From an uncultured Bacilli bacterium (GTDB lineage Bacteria; Bacillota_I; Bacilli_A; RF39; UBA660): a DNA stretch of 10,310 bases. The first letter of the stretch is position 1. Each line of letters opens with the position of its first letter. This document shows, piece after piece, positions 1 through 7,527 of this stretch. The notes under the pieces were generated by a model. That model worked only from the letters and a program-made list of their open reading frames with translations, had not been told where the DNA came from and did not search any database. The DNA is taken from positions 1 to 10,310 of the forward strand of contig CAKOKM010000037.1 in the NCBI GenBank assembly GCA_934091015.1, given 5' to 3'. The position numbers and the translations under genes were made by a program.

Positions 1-40
1 ACTTTAAATAATACAAAGTGCTTTTTATATTTCAAAAAAT

Positions 41-62
41 TTGGTATTATACCAATAGGTGA
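41..62 (+). promoter_or_regulatory. Putative extended -10 promoter, dyad and ribosome binding site for the ATP-grasp gene
   Basis: The perfect dyad TTGGTA-TTA-TACCAA (41-55) contains an extended -10 element, TGG followed by TATTAT. No good -35 hexamer lies 17 bp upstream. The ribosome binding site AGGTGA (57-62) sits 7 nt before the GTG start at 70. The dyad over the -10 could be an operator, but this is inference. Confidence 0.4.
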
Positions 63-69
63 CGAAGAA

Positions 70-1089
70 GTGGGACTGTTAAAATTTGCGTTAAGAGGAA
101 ATTATAAAAGATACTATAACGATTTAAAAGAATTATCAAAGAAAAATCATAAAAGTGCATTTTTGATGTTTGTAGATACAGCTATATCATGCGCTATATT
201 TAAATCAGGCCTGCAAGACTATTTAAATTATAAATTTTATGATAAAAGTTTTAAAGAAAGAAGTACATATGCAACAATTGGTTATCAACATAAGTTTTAT
301 TTACTAGCTGCTAACTATGAATATGCACCATTCTTTTCTAACAAAGTTAATTTTAATCATAACTTTAAAAAATTTGCTAAAAGAGAATGTCGTTCATATC
401 AAGATGGATTAGAAGAAATAACTAAATTTATTAAAGAACATAAAGTAATAATTAGAAAACCAATATCAGGTTTAGGCGGAGCAAATGTTGAAAAAATAGA
501 AACAAAAAATATCAAAAACATTAAAGAATTTTATGAAAATCTAAATATAGACAATTGCTTAATTGAAGAATTAATTATTCAAAATAAAAAATGGGAAGTA
601 CTAAACCCAGGAAGCATTAATACTGTTAGAGTAGTTACTAAATGTGTTGATGGTAATTCAGACATCTTATTTGCTGCCGTAAGAATTGGTAGTGGCAACT
701 CTGTAGTAGATAACTTCCATAGTGGCGGAGTAGGAGTTAATGTAAATATTGAAAAAGGCATTTTAGAAGGAAAAGCTATTGATAAGAAAAATCGTGAATC
801 AGATTACACACCTACAACTAAAGTTAAAGTTGATGGATTTGTTATTCCATATTGGAAAGAAATAATTAAAATGACTAAAGAAGCTGCTAAAGTAAATGAT
901 GATGTTAACGTAGTTGGTTGGGATGTTGCAATTACTGAAAGCGGTCCATTAATAATTGAAGGAAATCGTGGCCCTGGAATGGATTTAATTCAAGTTCTAT
1001 TAGATAGAGGAGTTAAACCAGATTTAGAAGCAGTTAAAAAAGAAATTTTATCATCAAAAAAATACCAAGAAAAAAGAAAGAAGAGATAA
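70..1089 (+). CDS. Sugar-transfer-associated ATP-grasp family protein
   Basis: This is a 339-residue cytosolic protein that I place in the ATP-grasp superfamily, closest to the sugar-transfer-associated ATP-grasp group (ATPgrasp_ST). Those proteins are often found near capsule or cell-surface polysaccharide genes and probably ligate a carboxylate to an amine or similar acceptor using ATP. Visible motifs are IIRKPISGLGG (about 127-137; Lys130 and the glycine-rich nucleotide loop), LIEELI (about 164-169), NPGSINTVRVVT (179-190), and the metal-binding end GWDVAIT...LIIEGNRGPG (about 283-303; Asp286, Glu297, Asn299). The GTG start at 70 is supported by AGGTGA upstream. The gene ends one base before the ATG of ychF, so the two are probably co-transcribed and translationally coupled. 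The substrate cannot be told from sequence. Confidence 0.75.
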   Translation: MGLLKFALRGNYKRYYNDLKELSKKNHKSAFLMFVDTAISCAIFKSGLQDYLNYKFYDKSFKERSTYATIGYQHKFYLLAANYEYAPFFSNKVNFNHNFKKFAKRECRSYQDGLEEITKFIKEHKVIIRKPISGLGGANVEKIETKNIKNIKEFYENLNIDNCLIEELIIQNKKWEVLNPGSINTVRVVTKCVDGNSDILFAAVRIGSGNSVVDNFHSGGVGVNVNIEKGILEGKAIDKKNRESDYTPTTKVKVDGFVIPYWKEIIKMTKEAAKVNDDVNVVGWDVAITESGPLIIEGNRGPGMDLIQVLLDRGVKPDLEAVKKEILSSKKYQEKRKKR

Positions 1090-1090
1090 T

Positions 1091-2188
1091 ATGTTAAAAG
1101 CCGGAATTGTCGGATTACCTAACGTAGGAAAAAGTACATTATTTAACGCTATAACTAAAAAGAATATTTTAGCCGCTAATTATCCATTTGCTACAATAGA
1201 TCCAAACGTTGGAGTAGTAACAGTACCCGATTATCGTTTAGAATTTTTAGAAAATATGTATATGCCTGAAAGAACTGTCCCAACAACTTATGAATTTACT
1301 GATATAGCAGGACTAGTTAAAGGCGCATCAAAAGGAGAAGGATTAGGTAATAAATTCTTATCTCATATTAGAGAAGTAGATGCCATCGTTGAAGTAGTAA
1401 GATGCTTTGAAAATTCAGATATAATTCATGTTGAAGGTGGAGTAGATCCTATTAGAGATATTGAAATAATTAATGTTGAATTAATAATGTCAGATTTAGA
1501 AATAATTCAAAATAGAATCGGTAAAATTGCTAAAAAATGTGAATCAAGTAAAGATAAAAAAGATTTATTCGAATTAGAAACTCTAAAAAAATGTGAAGAA
1601 GCTTTACTTCAAAATAAATCATTAAGAACAATAGATTTAAATGAAGATGAATTATTATTATTAAAATCATTTTGTTTAATAACATTAAAACCAATAATTT
1701 ATATGGCTAATGTAAGTGAAGATGATGCCATCATTGGTCATAACGAATACACTGATAAAGTTAGAGAATATGCATCTAACGAAAACTCATCAGTAATAGT
1801 AGTAAGTGCCAAAATGGAATCAGAACTAGCTGAAATGAACGATGATGATAAGAAAGCATTCTTAGAAGAAATAGGCATTTCTAATAGTGGTTTAGATAAA
1901 TTAATTTACGCAACCTATGATTTACTAGGACTACAAACATTCTTTACATCTGGAAAAGACGAATGCCGTGCATGGACATTTAAAAAAGGAATGAAAGCAC
2001 CAGAATGTGCCGGAATTATTCACTCCGATTTCCAAAGAGGATTCATCAAAGCCGAAGTAATGTCATTTGAAGATTTAAAAGAATATGGTAGTGAATTAAA
2101 AGTTAAAGAAGCTGGTAAAATGCGTCTAGAAGGAAAAGACTACCTAATGCAAGATGGCGATATCGTTTACTTTAGATTTAATGTATAG
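1091..2188 (+). CDS. ychF: Redox-regulated ATPase/GTPase YchF (Obg family)
   Basis: This is a 365-residue Obg-family P-loop nucleotidase of the family's usual length. YchF (Ola1 in eukaryotes) binds ribosomes, hydrolyses ATP better than GTP, and acts in translation and stress responses. Seen directly: the P-loop GLPNVGKST (8-16), switch/Walker B DIAGLVKGASKGEGLG (71-86), NVSE (207-210) in place of the GTPase NKxD as is typical of YchF, a helical insertion in the middle (about 130-200), and a C-terminal TGS domain (about 280-365) ending DGDIVYFRFNV. The ATG follows the upstream stop by one base, with only a weak purine-rich site, which fits translational coupling. It is a core gene and a useful anchor. 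In Bacillus subtilis the gene after ychF is rpsF, whereas here about 8 kb of accessory DNA follows. Confidence 0.97.
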   Translation: MLKAGIVGLPNVGKSTLFNAITKKNILAANYPFATIDPNVGVVTVPDYRLEFLENMYMPERTVPTTYEFTDIAGLVKGASKGEGLGNKFLSHIREVDAIVEVVRCFENSDIIHVEGGVDPIRDIEIINVELIMSDLEIIQNRIGKIAKKCESSKDKKDLFELETLKKCEEALLQNKSLRTIDLNEDELLLLKSFCLITLKPIIYMANVSEDDAIIGHNEYTDKVREYASNENSSVIVVSAKMESELAEMNDDDKKAFLEEIGISNSGLDKLIYATYDLLGLQTFFTSGKDECRAWTFKKGMKAPECAGIIHSDFQRGFIKAEVMSFEDLKEYGSELKVKEAGKMRLEGKDYLMQDGDIVYFRFNV

Positions 2189-2231
2189 TCTATTCCAAAA
2201 AAACTTCACTGTGGAGTTTTTTTGGAATAGA
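2189..2231 (+). terminator. Terminator after ychF
   Basis: A long near-perfect inverted repeat starts right after the ychF stop. The left arm (2189-2206) starts TCTATTCC and continues with an A7 run. The right arm (2214-2231) holds a T7 run and ends GGAATAGA. The inner stem ACTTC/GGAGT followed by T7 is a classic Rho-independent terminator. The symmetrical A and T runs would allow it to act in both directions. Confidence 0.85.
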
Positions 2232-2318
2232 CCAATTGATATATTTTAAATTTTTACATTAATTTTACATATTAAAATAAAAAAATCCAAATTAAATTAA
2301 TCTCATAAATAATTATGA

Positions 2319-2345
2319 TATAATCTAATTGGAGGTTAGATTATA
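2319..2345 (+). promoter_or_regulatory. Extended -10 promoter inside a 10-bp perfect dyad around the ribosome binding site
   Basis: TATAATCTAA (2319-2328) and TTAGATTATA (2336-2345) form a perfect 10-bp inverted repeat. Its 7-nt centre, TTGGAGG, contains the ribosome binding site GGAGG (2331-2335). The left arm begins with the -10 hexamer TATAAT, preceded by TGA (extended -10), and the right arm ends at the start codon. Transcription would begin near 2331, so the RNA lacks the left arm. This favours a DNA operator over an RNA hairpin. Confidence 0.55.
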
Positions 2346-2578
2346 TGATTAAAAAATATGGTTGGCAATACTTCTTTGCTTGCATAGGAATATTATTTCT
2401 AGGAATTATATGGCCAGTTGGTTTCTTCACTTGTTATATGTTTAATGATGTTAAAGATCCTATAAAGCAAAAACTTATAAATAGATTAAATGCCATTTCA
2501 ATATTATTTCTACTATTAGAAATTTCTTATTTAATAACAACAATAATATCAAATTTATTTGATAAAGGAATTATATAA
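2345..2578 (+). CDS. Small two-helix membrane protein of unknown function
   Basis: This is a 77-residue protein that I do not recognise. It begins MIKKYGWQYFF and has two hydrophobic stretches, at about 8-31 (ending in an aromatic/Pro-containing segment GIIWPVGFFTCYMF) and about 48-71, separated by a charged loop (DVKDPIKQK). The positive N-terminus suggests that it starts in the cytoplasm. The ATG is supported by GGAGG 9 nt upstream. The gene stands alone, between the ychF terminator and its own terminator, with its own promoter under a dyad that may bind a regulator. Codon use matches its neighbours. Confidence 0.75.
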   Translation: MIKKYGWQYFFACIGILFLGIIWPVGFFTCYMFNDVKDPIKQKLINRLNAISILFLLLEISYLITTIISNLFDKGII

Positions 2579-2607
2579 ACTTTTAGTTAAATCTAGAAGT
2601 TTTTTTC
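2577..2607 (+). terminator. Terminator after the small membrane protein gene
   Basis: The stem AAACTTTTAG (2577-2586) pairs with CTAGAAGTTT (2593-2602), with one G-U pair and a 6-nt loop. A T run extends to 2606. It overlaps the TAA stop codon. Confidence 0.75.
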
Positions 2608-2612
2608 ATTAA

Positions 2613-2642
2613 TTGACTATAAAATGGTAATTATATTATAAT
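2613..2642 (+). promoter_or_regulatory. Sigma-A-type promoter of the first surface-protein gene
   Basis: TTGACT (2613-2618), an 18-bp spacer and TATAAT (2637-2642) match the housekeeping consensus closely. Transcription should start near 2649, about 22 nt before the chosen start codon. Confidence 0.7.
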
Positions 2643-2670
2643 AGTAATGTAAAAAAAGTAGGTGATAGTT

Positions 2671-4791
2671 TTGAAAAATAAATACATGATTTATGTAATA
2701 TTACTTGTAATTCTATTATCGTTCGTATTAGGAGTAACCTATTCTTATTTAGTAGTAAAAATTAATGGAATAGAAGAAACAAGTACTATCAATGTTGAAG
2801 GTGGAAAACTATCAATAACCTATGCAAATAATTCGGGAAATATAATAATAAAAGATGCTACTCCTGGATCATCAACAACTAAACAATTTACCTTAACTGG
2901 AGTAAATGATACTAAATCAAATTCTAAAATAACAGACACTGATTTAAAATATAAAATAGGAATAGTTATAGATGTTAATACCTTTTCTAATGATGCATTA
3001 ACTTATTCACTTACTGTTGATTCATCATCATCTACTAATGGAAAACTAGCAGATAATTCAAATGGAACAATAAAATCAACTGGAACTCAATATATTGGAA
3101 ATGGATATTTTTCTATTGGAGCTAATAATGATAAACATATTTATAATTTAACCATCAGTTTTCCCGAAACTGATGAAGACCAATCCATAGATCAAGGAGC
3201 AACCTTCGCTTGTCATATAACAATAGTTCATGATATAAACTTAGTTGCATCAAATTACCTAAAAAGTTTAAATAAAGACACCAATGGTTTAGAAATAGAT
3301 GATACAGAAGATAAAAACCTAAGGTATGTAGGAGCAAATCCTAATAACTATCTATCATTTAATAATGAAACATGGAGAATAATAGGAGTATTTAATAACA
3401 TAACAACTATAGATGAAGAAGGAAATGAAAAAACCGAATCATTAGTTAAAATAATAAGAGATGAATCACTAGGTTCATATTCATGGGATATATCTAAAAC
3501 TTCTGATAGTAACGATTGGAGTAAATCCGATATAATGCAAGAATTAAATGGAGACTATATAGATATTACTAGAACTACTGGCAGTACTTCTTGGTATGGT
3601 TATAATGATAGATCAGCATCAGCAATATCAGTTACATATGATTATAGTAAAAATATAAAAAGCAGTGTAATAGATAAAATAGCAACAGTAAGATGGAATT
3701 TAGGTGGACCATCTTATGGATCAGCTACCGGTGTACAAGACGGTGCATTATTCTTATATAATAAAGAAAAGGCAAAAGAAGTTTATGGTGATCATGCAAA
3801 AACATGGGACGGAAAAATTGCTTTAATGAATGCAAGTGATTATGGTTATGCATCAACAAATACAGCTTGTAGAAATTCATTAAAATCATATGACTGTAAT
3901 AAAGAAAATTGGCTATTTAATAGTGCAAGTCAGTGGACATTATCTGCTAATAATAATACATCATATGAGGTAATATATATTACCATGGATGGATATCAAT
4001 TTTTCTATTATTCATACGATAATAACAGTGTTCGTCCAACTCTATTTTTAAAATCAGATGTTGAAATATCAGAAGGAACAGGAACAAAAACAGATCCCTA
4101 TAAACTTTTTACAAAACCATCTTTTTCTGATGATTCATGGGAAACTATAGCTAATAACATTAAGTCAGGAAAAGGAACATTATACAATGTTGGTGATGAA
4201 AAAGAAGTAGAAATAGCTGGAAATAATTATACAGTACGTCTAGCCAACAATTCAACACCAAAAGAATGTAATAATATTGATTTTTCTCAGTCAGCCTGTG
4301 GCTTTGTAGTTGAATTTGTAGATATAGTAGAACAAATGGCAATGAATACAACTGCAACGAATGTAGGAGGCTGGCCAGCAACAGCAATAAAAAAATATTT
4401 AGATGAAACATTTATATATAAACTACCAAGTGATTTACAAAAAGTAATAACAACTACTAAAACAATATCAGGGCATGGAAAAACAGCCAGTGAAAAAAAC
4501 TTTGTATCTGAAAATGATAAATTATATCTACTAAGTCCCCATGAAATATGGAGCGATAAAATGACCAATGACACAGCCTATGATGTAACCAGACAATTAG
4601 ATTATTATGCAAATAATAAAGTATCTACCAGTGCAAATGAATCATATACATCGAAACAATATAATGGATCAACTACATACTGGTGGCTACGTACAGCCAA
4701 TGTAGGTTACTATTATTACTTCTATATAGTACGTTCAAACGGTTATGCAAGCAATCCATACGGACTAGCTCCTGCTTTTAGAATAGGATAG
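2671..4791 (+). CDS. Large signal-anchored surface protein with two DUF6273/C-type-lectin-like modules
   Basis: I take the TTG at 2671 as the start (706 residues). AGGTGAT (2660-2666) precedes it, and the resulting N-terminus MKNKYMIYVILL matches the paralog at 4889 (MKNKGNIILIIL). The GTG at 2662 lies inside the ribosome binding site. Residues about 6-27 form a signal-anchor helix. Residues about 35-185 form a beta-rich region (TPGSSTTKQFTLTG, DQGATFACHI) that resembles TasA/camelysin-type domains, which is inference. Residues about 190-480 are a first lectin-like module: YVGANPNNYLSFNNETWRII near the start and VRPTLFLKS plus GTGTKTDPYKL at the end. Residues about 488-706 are a second module, homologous to the next gene's C-terminus and ending WWLR...APAFRIG. 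No LPXTG anchor is seen. The final segment is Tyr-rich where the retroelement template has Asn codons, but the DNA differs at many non-adenine sites, so it is not a current retroelement target. Confidence 0.75.
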   Translation: MKNKYMIYVILLVILLSFVLGVTYSYLVVKINGIEETSTINVEGGKLSITYANNSGNIIIKDATPGSSTTKQFTLTGVNDTKSNSKITDTDLKYKIGIVIDVNTFSNDALTYSLTVDSSSSTNGKLADNSNGTIKSTGTQYIGNGYFSIGANNDKHIYNLTISFPETDEDQSIDQGATFACHITIVHDINLVASNYLKSLNKDTNGLEIDDTEDKNLRYVGANPNNYLSFNNETWRIIGVFNNITTIDEEGNEKTESLVKIIRDESLGSYSWDISKTSDSNDWSKSDIMQELNGDYIDITRTTGSTSWYGYNDRSASAISVTYDYSKNIKSSVIDKIATVRWNLGGPSYGSATGVQDGALFLYNKEKAKEVYGDHAKTWDGKIALMNASDYGYASTNTACRNSLKSYDCNKENWLFNSASQWTLSANNNTSYEVIYITMDGYQFFYYSYDNNSVRPTLFLKSDVEISEGTGTKTDPYKLFTKPSFSDDSWETIANNIKSGKGTLYNVGDEKEVEIAGNNYTVRLANNSTPKECNNIDFSQSACGFVVEFVDIVEQMAMNTTATNVGGWPATAIKKYLDETFIYKLPSDLQKVITTTKTISGHGKTASEKNFVSENDKLYLLSPHEIWSDKMTNDTAYDVTRQLDYYANNKVSTSANESYTSKQYNGSTTYWWLRTANVGYYYYFYIVRSNGYASNPYGLAPAFRIG

Positions 4792-4848
4792 TAAAATATA
4801 ATTTTTTTACAAATTTCAAAAAAAATAAATAAAATTACCCAAAAATAT

Positions 4849-4882
4849 GATATTATATATTTGAATATAGATGATAAGGAGA
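4849..4882 (+). promoter_or_regulatory. Weak extended -10 promoter and ribosome binding site of the DGR target gene
   Basis: An extended -10 (TGA followed by TATTAT, 4851-4856) lies about 33 bp before the ATG, with no convincing -35. AAGGAGA (4876-4882) is a strong ribosome binding site 6 nt before the start. I see no terminator between the first surface gene and this one, so readthrough is also possible. Confidence 0.45.
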
Positions 4883-4888
4883 TAACTT

Positions 4889-6181
4889 ATGAAGAATAAA
4901 GGAAATATTATATTAATAATTTTAGGTATAATTCTTTCCATAGCACTCGGTTTTGGAATAGCTTATTCCTACCTAGCAGTACGAGTAAATGGATTAGAAT
5001 CTAAAAGTACAATTGCAATGGATACCGGAACATTAACAATAGATTATGCAAATAAATCAGGTGATATAGTTTTAAATAAAATAGCTCCAGGAGCTGAAGC
5101 AACTAAACAGTTTACTCTAACCGGAACTAATGATGCAAAAATAAATGATAAAACAATGTTAAAAAATATGTATTATCAAATAGGTATAGTTGTAGACAAA
5201 AACACCTTTACAGCTGGATCATTAACATATTTATTAACTAAAGATTCATCATCCTCAAATAATGGAAAAATGGCCGATAATGTATCAGGTTACATTCCTA
5301 ATAGTGGAACAACTTATATAGCAGGAGGTTATTTTGACGAAAATGCCAAAAATGTAACCCATGTTTATAACTTAACACTAGCATTCCCAGAAACAAATAC
5401 TGACCAATCAGCAAATCAAGGTGCAACATTTGCCTGTCACATTACAGTAAAAGGAACAGTAAATGGAACCCTTCTAAATCAAGATTCATGGGAAACAATT
5501 GCTAATAACGTAAAAAACAATAACACCTCCGATTATATTATAGGTAGTGAAAAAATAATATTAATGAATAATAATCTTTACACATTACGTCTAGCCAATA
5601 ATTCAACACCTACTGAATGCAGTGGTACAGATTTTTCAGAAACTGCCTGTGGATTTGTAATCGAGTTTGCTGATATAGTAGAATCTAGACAAATGAATAG
5701 CACAAATACCAATGTAGGTGGCTGGCCAGCAACAGCAATGAGAACATACTTAAACGACGAGTTTTATAATAGTTTACCAGAAGATTTAAGAAATGTGATA
5801 GCAGATACCAAAGTAATATCAGGACATGGAAAAAGTGATACAAGTAATTTTCCATCAACTGATAAAATATATTTATTAAGTGGACATGAAATATATGAAG
5901 ATGCATCACCAACAACGTCATCATTATCAGCAAGAGATACAGCCTATAATAATACAAGACAATTAGATTATTATAAGAATAAAGGAGTAACAACAAGAAG
6001 CTATTTAGAAACTAGAAAGAAACCACTAGGCTCTAGTTCTTATGATTGGTGGTTGCGCGCGGCTTCGTCCACCATTAACATTAATTTCCTATCTGTCAAT
6101 GCCAACGGCGCCTGGACCAGCGCTACTGCTAACCGTTCATATGGCGTTTCTCCAGCTTTCCGTATCGGATTAAAAATGTAA
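4889..6181 (+). CDS. DGR target: signal-anchored surface protein with a C-terminal variable lectin-like domain
   Basis: This is a 430-residue protein. It has an N-terminal signal-anchor helix (about 5-28) and a beta-rich middle (about 35-190; APGAEATKQFTLTG, DQSANQGATFACHI). A C-terminal DUF6273/C-type-lectin-like module (about 199-430) has a probable Cys pair (TECSGTDFSETACGF), GGWPATAM, ISGHGK and a WWLR...GVSPAFRIG end. Over most of its length it is a paralog of the gene before it, but it lacks that protein's first lectin-like module. Residues 390-424 are encoded by the VR. They align codon for codon with the downstream template repeat, and almost every difference is at a template adenine. 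DGR targets characteristically carry the VR at the ligand-facing end of a C-type lectin fold, so this is the diversified protein, probably displayed on the cell surface. The ligand is unknown. Confidence 0.9.
   Translation: MKNKGNIILIILGIILSIALGFGIAYSYLAVRVNGLESKSTIAMDTGTLTIDYANKSGDIVLNKIAPGAEATKQFTLTGTNDAKINDKTMLKNMYYQIGIVVDKNTFTAGSLTYLLTKDSSSSNNGKMADNVSGYIPNSGTTYIAGGYFDENAKNVTHVYNLTLAFPETNTDQSANQGATFACHITVKGTVNGTLLNQDSWETIANNVKNNNTSDYIIGSEKIILMNNNLYTLRLANNSTPTECSGTDFSETACGFVIEFADIVESRQMNSTNTNVGGWPATAMRTYLNDEFYNSLPEDLRNVIADTKVISGHGKSDTSNFPSTDKIYLLSGHEIYEDASPTTSSLSARDTAYNNTRQLDYYKNKGVTTRSYLETRKKPLGSSSYDWWLRAASSTININFLSVNANGAWTSATANRSYGVSPAFRIGLKM
6056..6160 (+). repeat. DGR variable region (VR)
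   Basis: These 105 bp (35 codons) align without gaps to the TR at 7528-7632. Of 21 mismatches, 20 fall at TR adenines: 13 of the 18 AAY codons are altered, for example aat to cgt, aac to gcc and aat to tct, and gat becomes gct. The only non-adenine mismatch is the third base of the first altered codon (aat to tcg). The invariant 3' end GGCGTTTCTCCA, just before the last substitution, is the likely initiation-of-mutagenic-homing segment. Homology extends 5' through TGGTGG (6047-6052). The VR is visibly more GC-rich than the rest of the gene. Confidence 0.95.
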
Positions 6182-6238
6182 ACCATATGTAAAGCACAAA
6201 ATAGAGAATAAAACAAGAATAGGAATATCGGTTCCTTA

Positions 6239-6280
6239 GGGCCACCTCCGCGAACGCTAGTAGAGTAAAAAAGGTGGCCC
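6239..6280 (+). other. GC-rich hairpin downstream of the VR
   Basis: GGGCCACCT (6239-6247) and AGGTGGCCC (6272-6280) form a perfect 9-bp stem with a 24-nt loop. No T run follows on the plus strand, so it is not a normal terminator. Some DGRs require a hairpin just downstream of the VR for target recognition. This one lies about 78 bp away, farther than in the Bordetella phage prototype, so the role is inference. Confidence 0.55.
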
Positions 6281-6299
6281 ATAAGATAAAAAATAAAAT

Positions 6300-6331
6300 C
6301 CCATCTGATTGACGTAAGGAAATCAGATGGG
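6300..6331 (+). other. 11-bp perfect hairpin before the first accessory gene
   Basis: CCCATCTGATT (6300-6310) and AATCAGATGGG (6321-6331) pair perfectly around a 10-nt loop that contains AAGGA. It ends 13 nt before the accessory-gene ATG. There is no T run. It may modulate translation or processing of the accessory gene, or be part of the retroelement's target structure. Confidence 0.55.
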
Positions 6332-6344
6332 TACATAAAGTATT

Positions 6345-6887
6345 ATGAAAGATAAATATAATAAAATAATAAAAAATGTTTATAAAGATAGTTTTAATAT
6401 AAAATGTGAAATGTTATTTCTGGTATCTAAATTAAAAATAAATAAATCAAACATATATCAAATACCTGTAAGTAATTATTTAGTTAAAGAATATAATATA
6501 TTTAAATATTTAATTAATTATAAGATAAAAAATTATGAAGATATAATATTTTGTAATATATTAATAAAACTATCAAGAAGTTATCTAAAAGTTTTATATT
6601 ATAAATTTTTAGATATGTATGATTTACAATTTAATAGAATATATGATAACTATGAAAGTGTAAGTCGTAAAAGAAAATATAAAAAAATAAATTATATTAA
6701 AAAATATAATAAAGAATTAATAGATAAATATAATAATATTAATTCTATTTATAAAAGAATATTTAAAAATATTAATATATTAATAAGAATTAATGATTTA
6801 ATGTTATTAAAATATAATAATAAAAAAATTAATACTATTGATATATTAAATATTTATAGTGAAGAAGTAATCAAAATTTTGTTTTAG
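6345..6887 (+). CDS. Diverged Avd-like DGR accessory protein (paralog of the next gene)
   Basis: This is a 180-residue, probably all-helical, Lys/Asn/Ile/Tyr-rich protein. It aligns with the following gene: SKLKINKSNIYQIPVSNYL matches SKLNKKWSNIYIIPIEKYV, and NYEDIIFCNILIKLSRSYLKVL matches RYEDILLRRVFLILSKSCLDIL. DGR accessory (Avd-like) proteins are small helical bundles that bind the RT and the template RNA. This copy lacks the N-terminal MSIPKxKR segment of its neighbour. It also uses A/T-ending codons almost exclusively, more extremely than the rest of the window, which suggests fast divergence. No strong ribosome binding site precedes the ATG. Function is inferred from paralogy and position between VR and TR. 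Confidence 0.6.
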   Translation: MKDKYNKIIKNVYKDSFNIKCEMLFLVSKLKINKSNIYQIPVSNYLVKEYNIFKYLINYKIKNYEDIIFCNILIKLSRSYLKVLYYKFLDMYDLQFNRIYDNYESVSRKRKYKKINYIKKYNKELIDKYNNINSIYKRIFKNINILIRINDLMLLKYNNKKINTIDILNIYSEEVIKILF

Positions 6888-6902
6888 AAAAGAGTAAGTT
6901 TT

Positions 6903-7451
6903 ATGTCAATTCCCAAATTCAAAAGAAAACCAAATGGTTTAGAATATGTGGATAATGCTTATGTAATTCAAGTTGAAACATTAAGATTATCTTCTAAACT
7001 AAATAAGAAATGGTCAAATATTTATATAATACCAATTGAAAAATATGTATGTAAACAAGCAGAGCTTGTTTTAATGGCTAATAGTATTAATCCAGCAAGA
7101 TATGAAGATATCTTATTAAGAAGAGTATTTTTAATTCTTTCTAAAAGTTGTTTAGATATATTAGATAAAAAATTAACTGATATGGTAGAGGTGTTATATA
7201 CTAATCCTAAAAATTGTTTTGGGAGAAAAAATGGTAAATCATATACAATAACAGAAGCAAGAGAAATGCTTGATAAGAGATTAGAAATATTAGGTAGTCT
7301 TTATGATAAACAATATAAATTATTAAAAGGGGTTTTGGAAAGTGATAATAAAAAATTAAAGAAAATAAATGAAATAAATATAGATGATGATCAAATAATT
7401 GATTTATTGGTTTCTAAGTTTGTTAAAAAAATAATTTTTGAAAACTTTTGA
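6903..7451 (+). CDS. avd: Avd-like DGR accessory protein
   Basis: This is a 182-residue helical protein that begins MSIPKFKRKPNGLEYVDNAY. From memory this resembles the N-terminus of RT-linked accessory proteins in gut Firmicutes elements, which have an MSxPKxKR start followed by a helical bundle. The segment VLMANSINPARYEDILLRRVFLILSKSCL (about 56-84, with its Arg pair) fits the central helices of that group. In the best-studied DGR, Avd forms a basic pentameric barrel of four-helix subunits that binds RT and the TR RNA and is needed for cDNA synthesis. The gene starts 15 nt after its paralog, so the two form an operon. Its stop overlaps the first copy of a 17-bp repeat that flanks the TR. 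The family assignment is by pattern and context, and a profile search (Avd, PF05635) would settle it. Confidence 0.72.
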   Translation: MSIPKFKRKPNGLEYVDNAYVIQVETLRLSSKLNKKWSNIYIIPIEKYVCKQAELVLMANSINPARYEDILLRRVFLILSKSCLDILDKKLTDMVEVLYTNPKNCFGRKNGKSYTITEAREMLDKRLEILGSLYDKQYKLLKGVLESDNKKLKKINEINIDDDQIIDLLVSKFVKKIIFENF

Positions 7452-7460
7452 AATAGGAAA
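7444..7460 (+). repeat. 17-bp direct repeat flanking the TR, left copy
   Basis: ACTTTTGAAATAGGAAA occurs here, overlapping the avd stop codon, and again exactly at 7686-7702, so the pair brackets the template repeat. It could mark a duplication boundary or a protein/RNA recognition site in the template transcript. Confidence 0.7.
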
Positions 7461-7527
7461 ACCGATGTAAATTACGAGTAGGCCTCAGTTTTTTAGTTAT
7501 TAATGTTTTTTGTTTACGTGGTGGCTT

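Noticed and set aside
2662..2670. GTG at 2662 as the start of the first surface protein
   Set aside because: It lies inside the AGGTGAT ribosome binding site. The TTG at 2671 is correctly spaced and gives an N-terminus matching the paralog.
4160..4574. Minus-strand open frames inside the first surface gene
   Set aside because: They are low-complexity shadows of the plus-strand coding sequence without start signals. Similar ones occur at 579-761, 3155-3337 and 5685-5996.
4681..4791. Second active variable region in the first surface gene
   Set aside because: It differs from the TR at many non-adenine positions and in length, so the present TR cannot have been copied into it recently.
6040..6336. 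Minus-strand open frame of 98 codons over the VR and hairpins
   Set aside because: It is antisense to the VR, has no clear ribosome binding site and reads through both hairpins. It exists because the VR and hairpin DNA is GC-richer.
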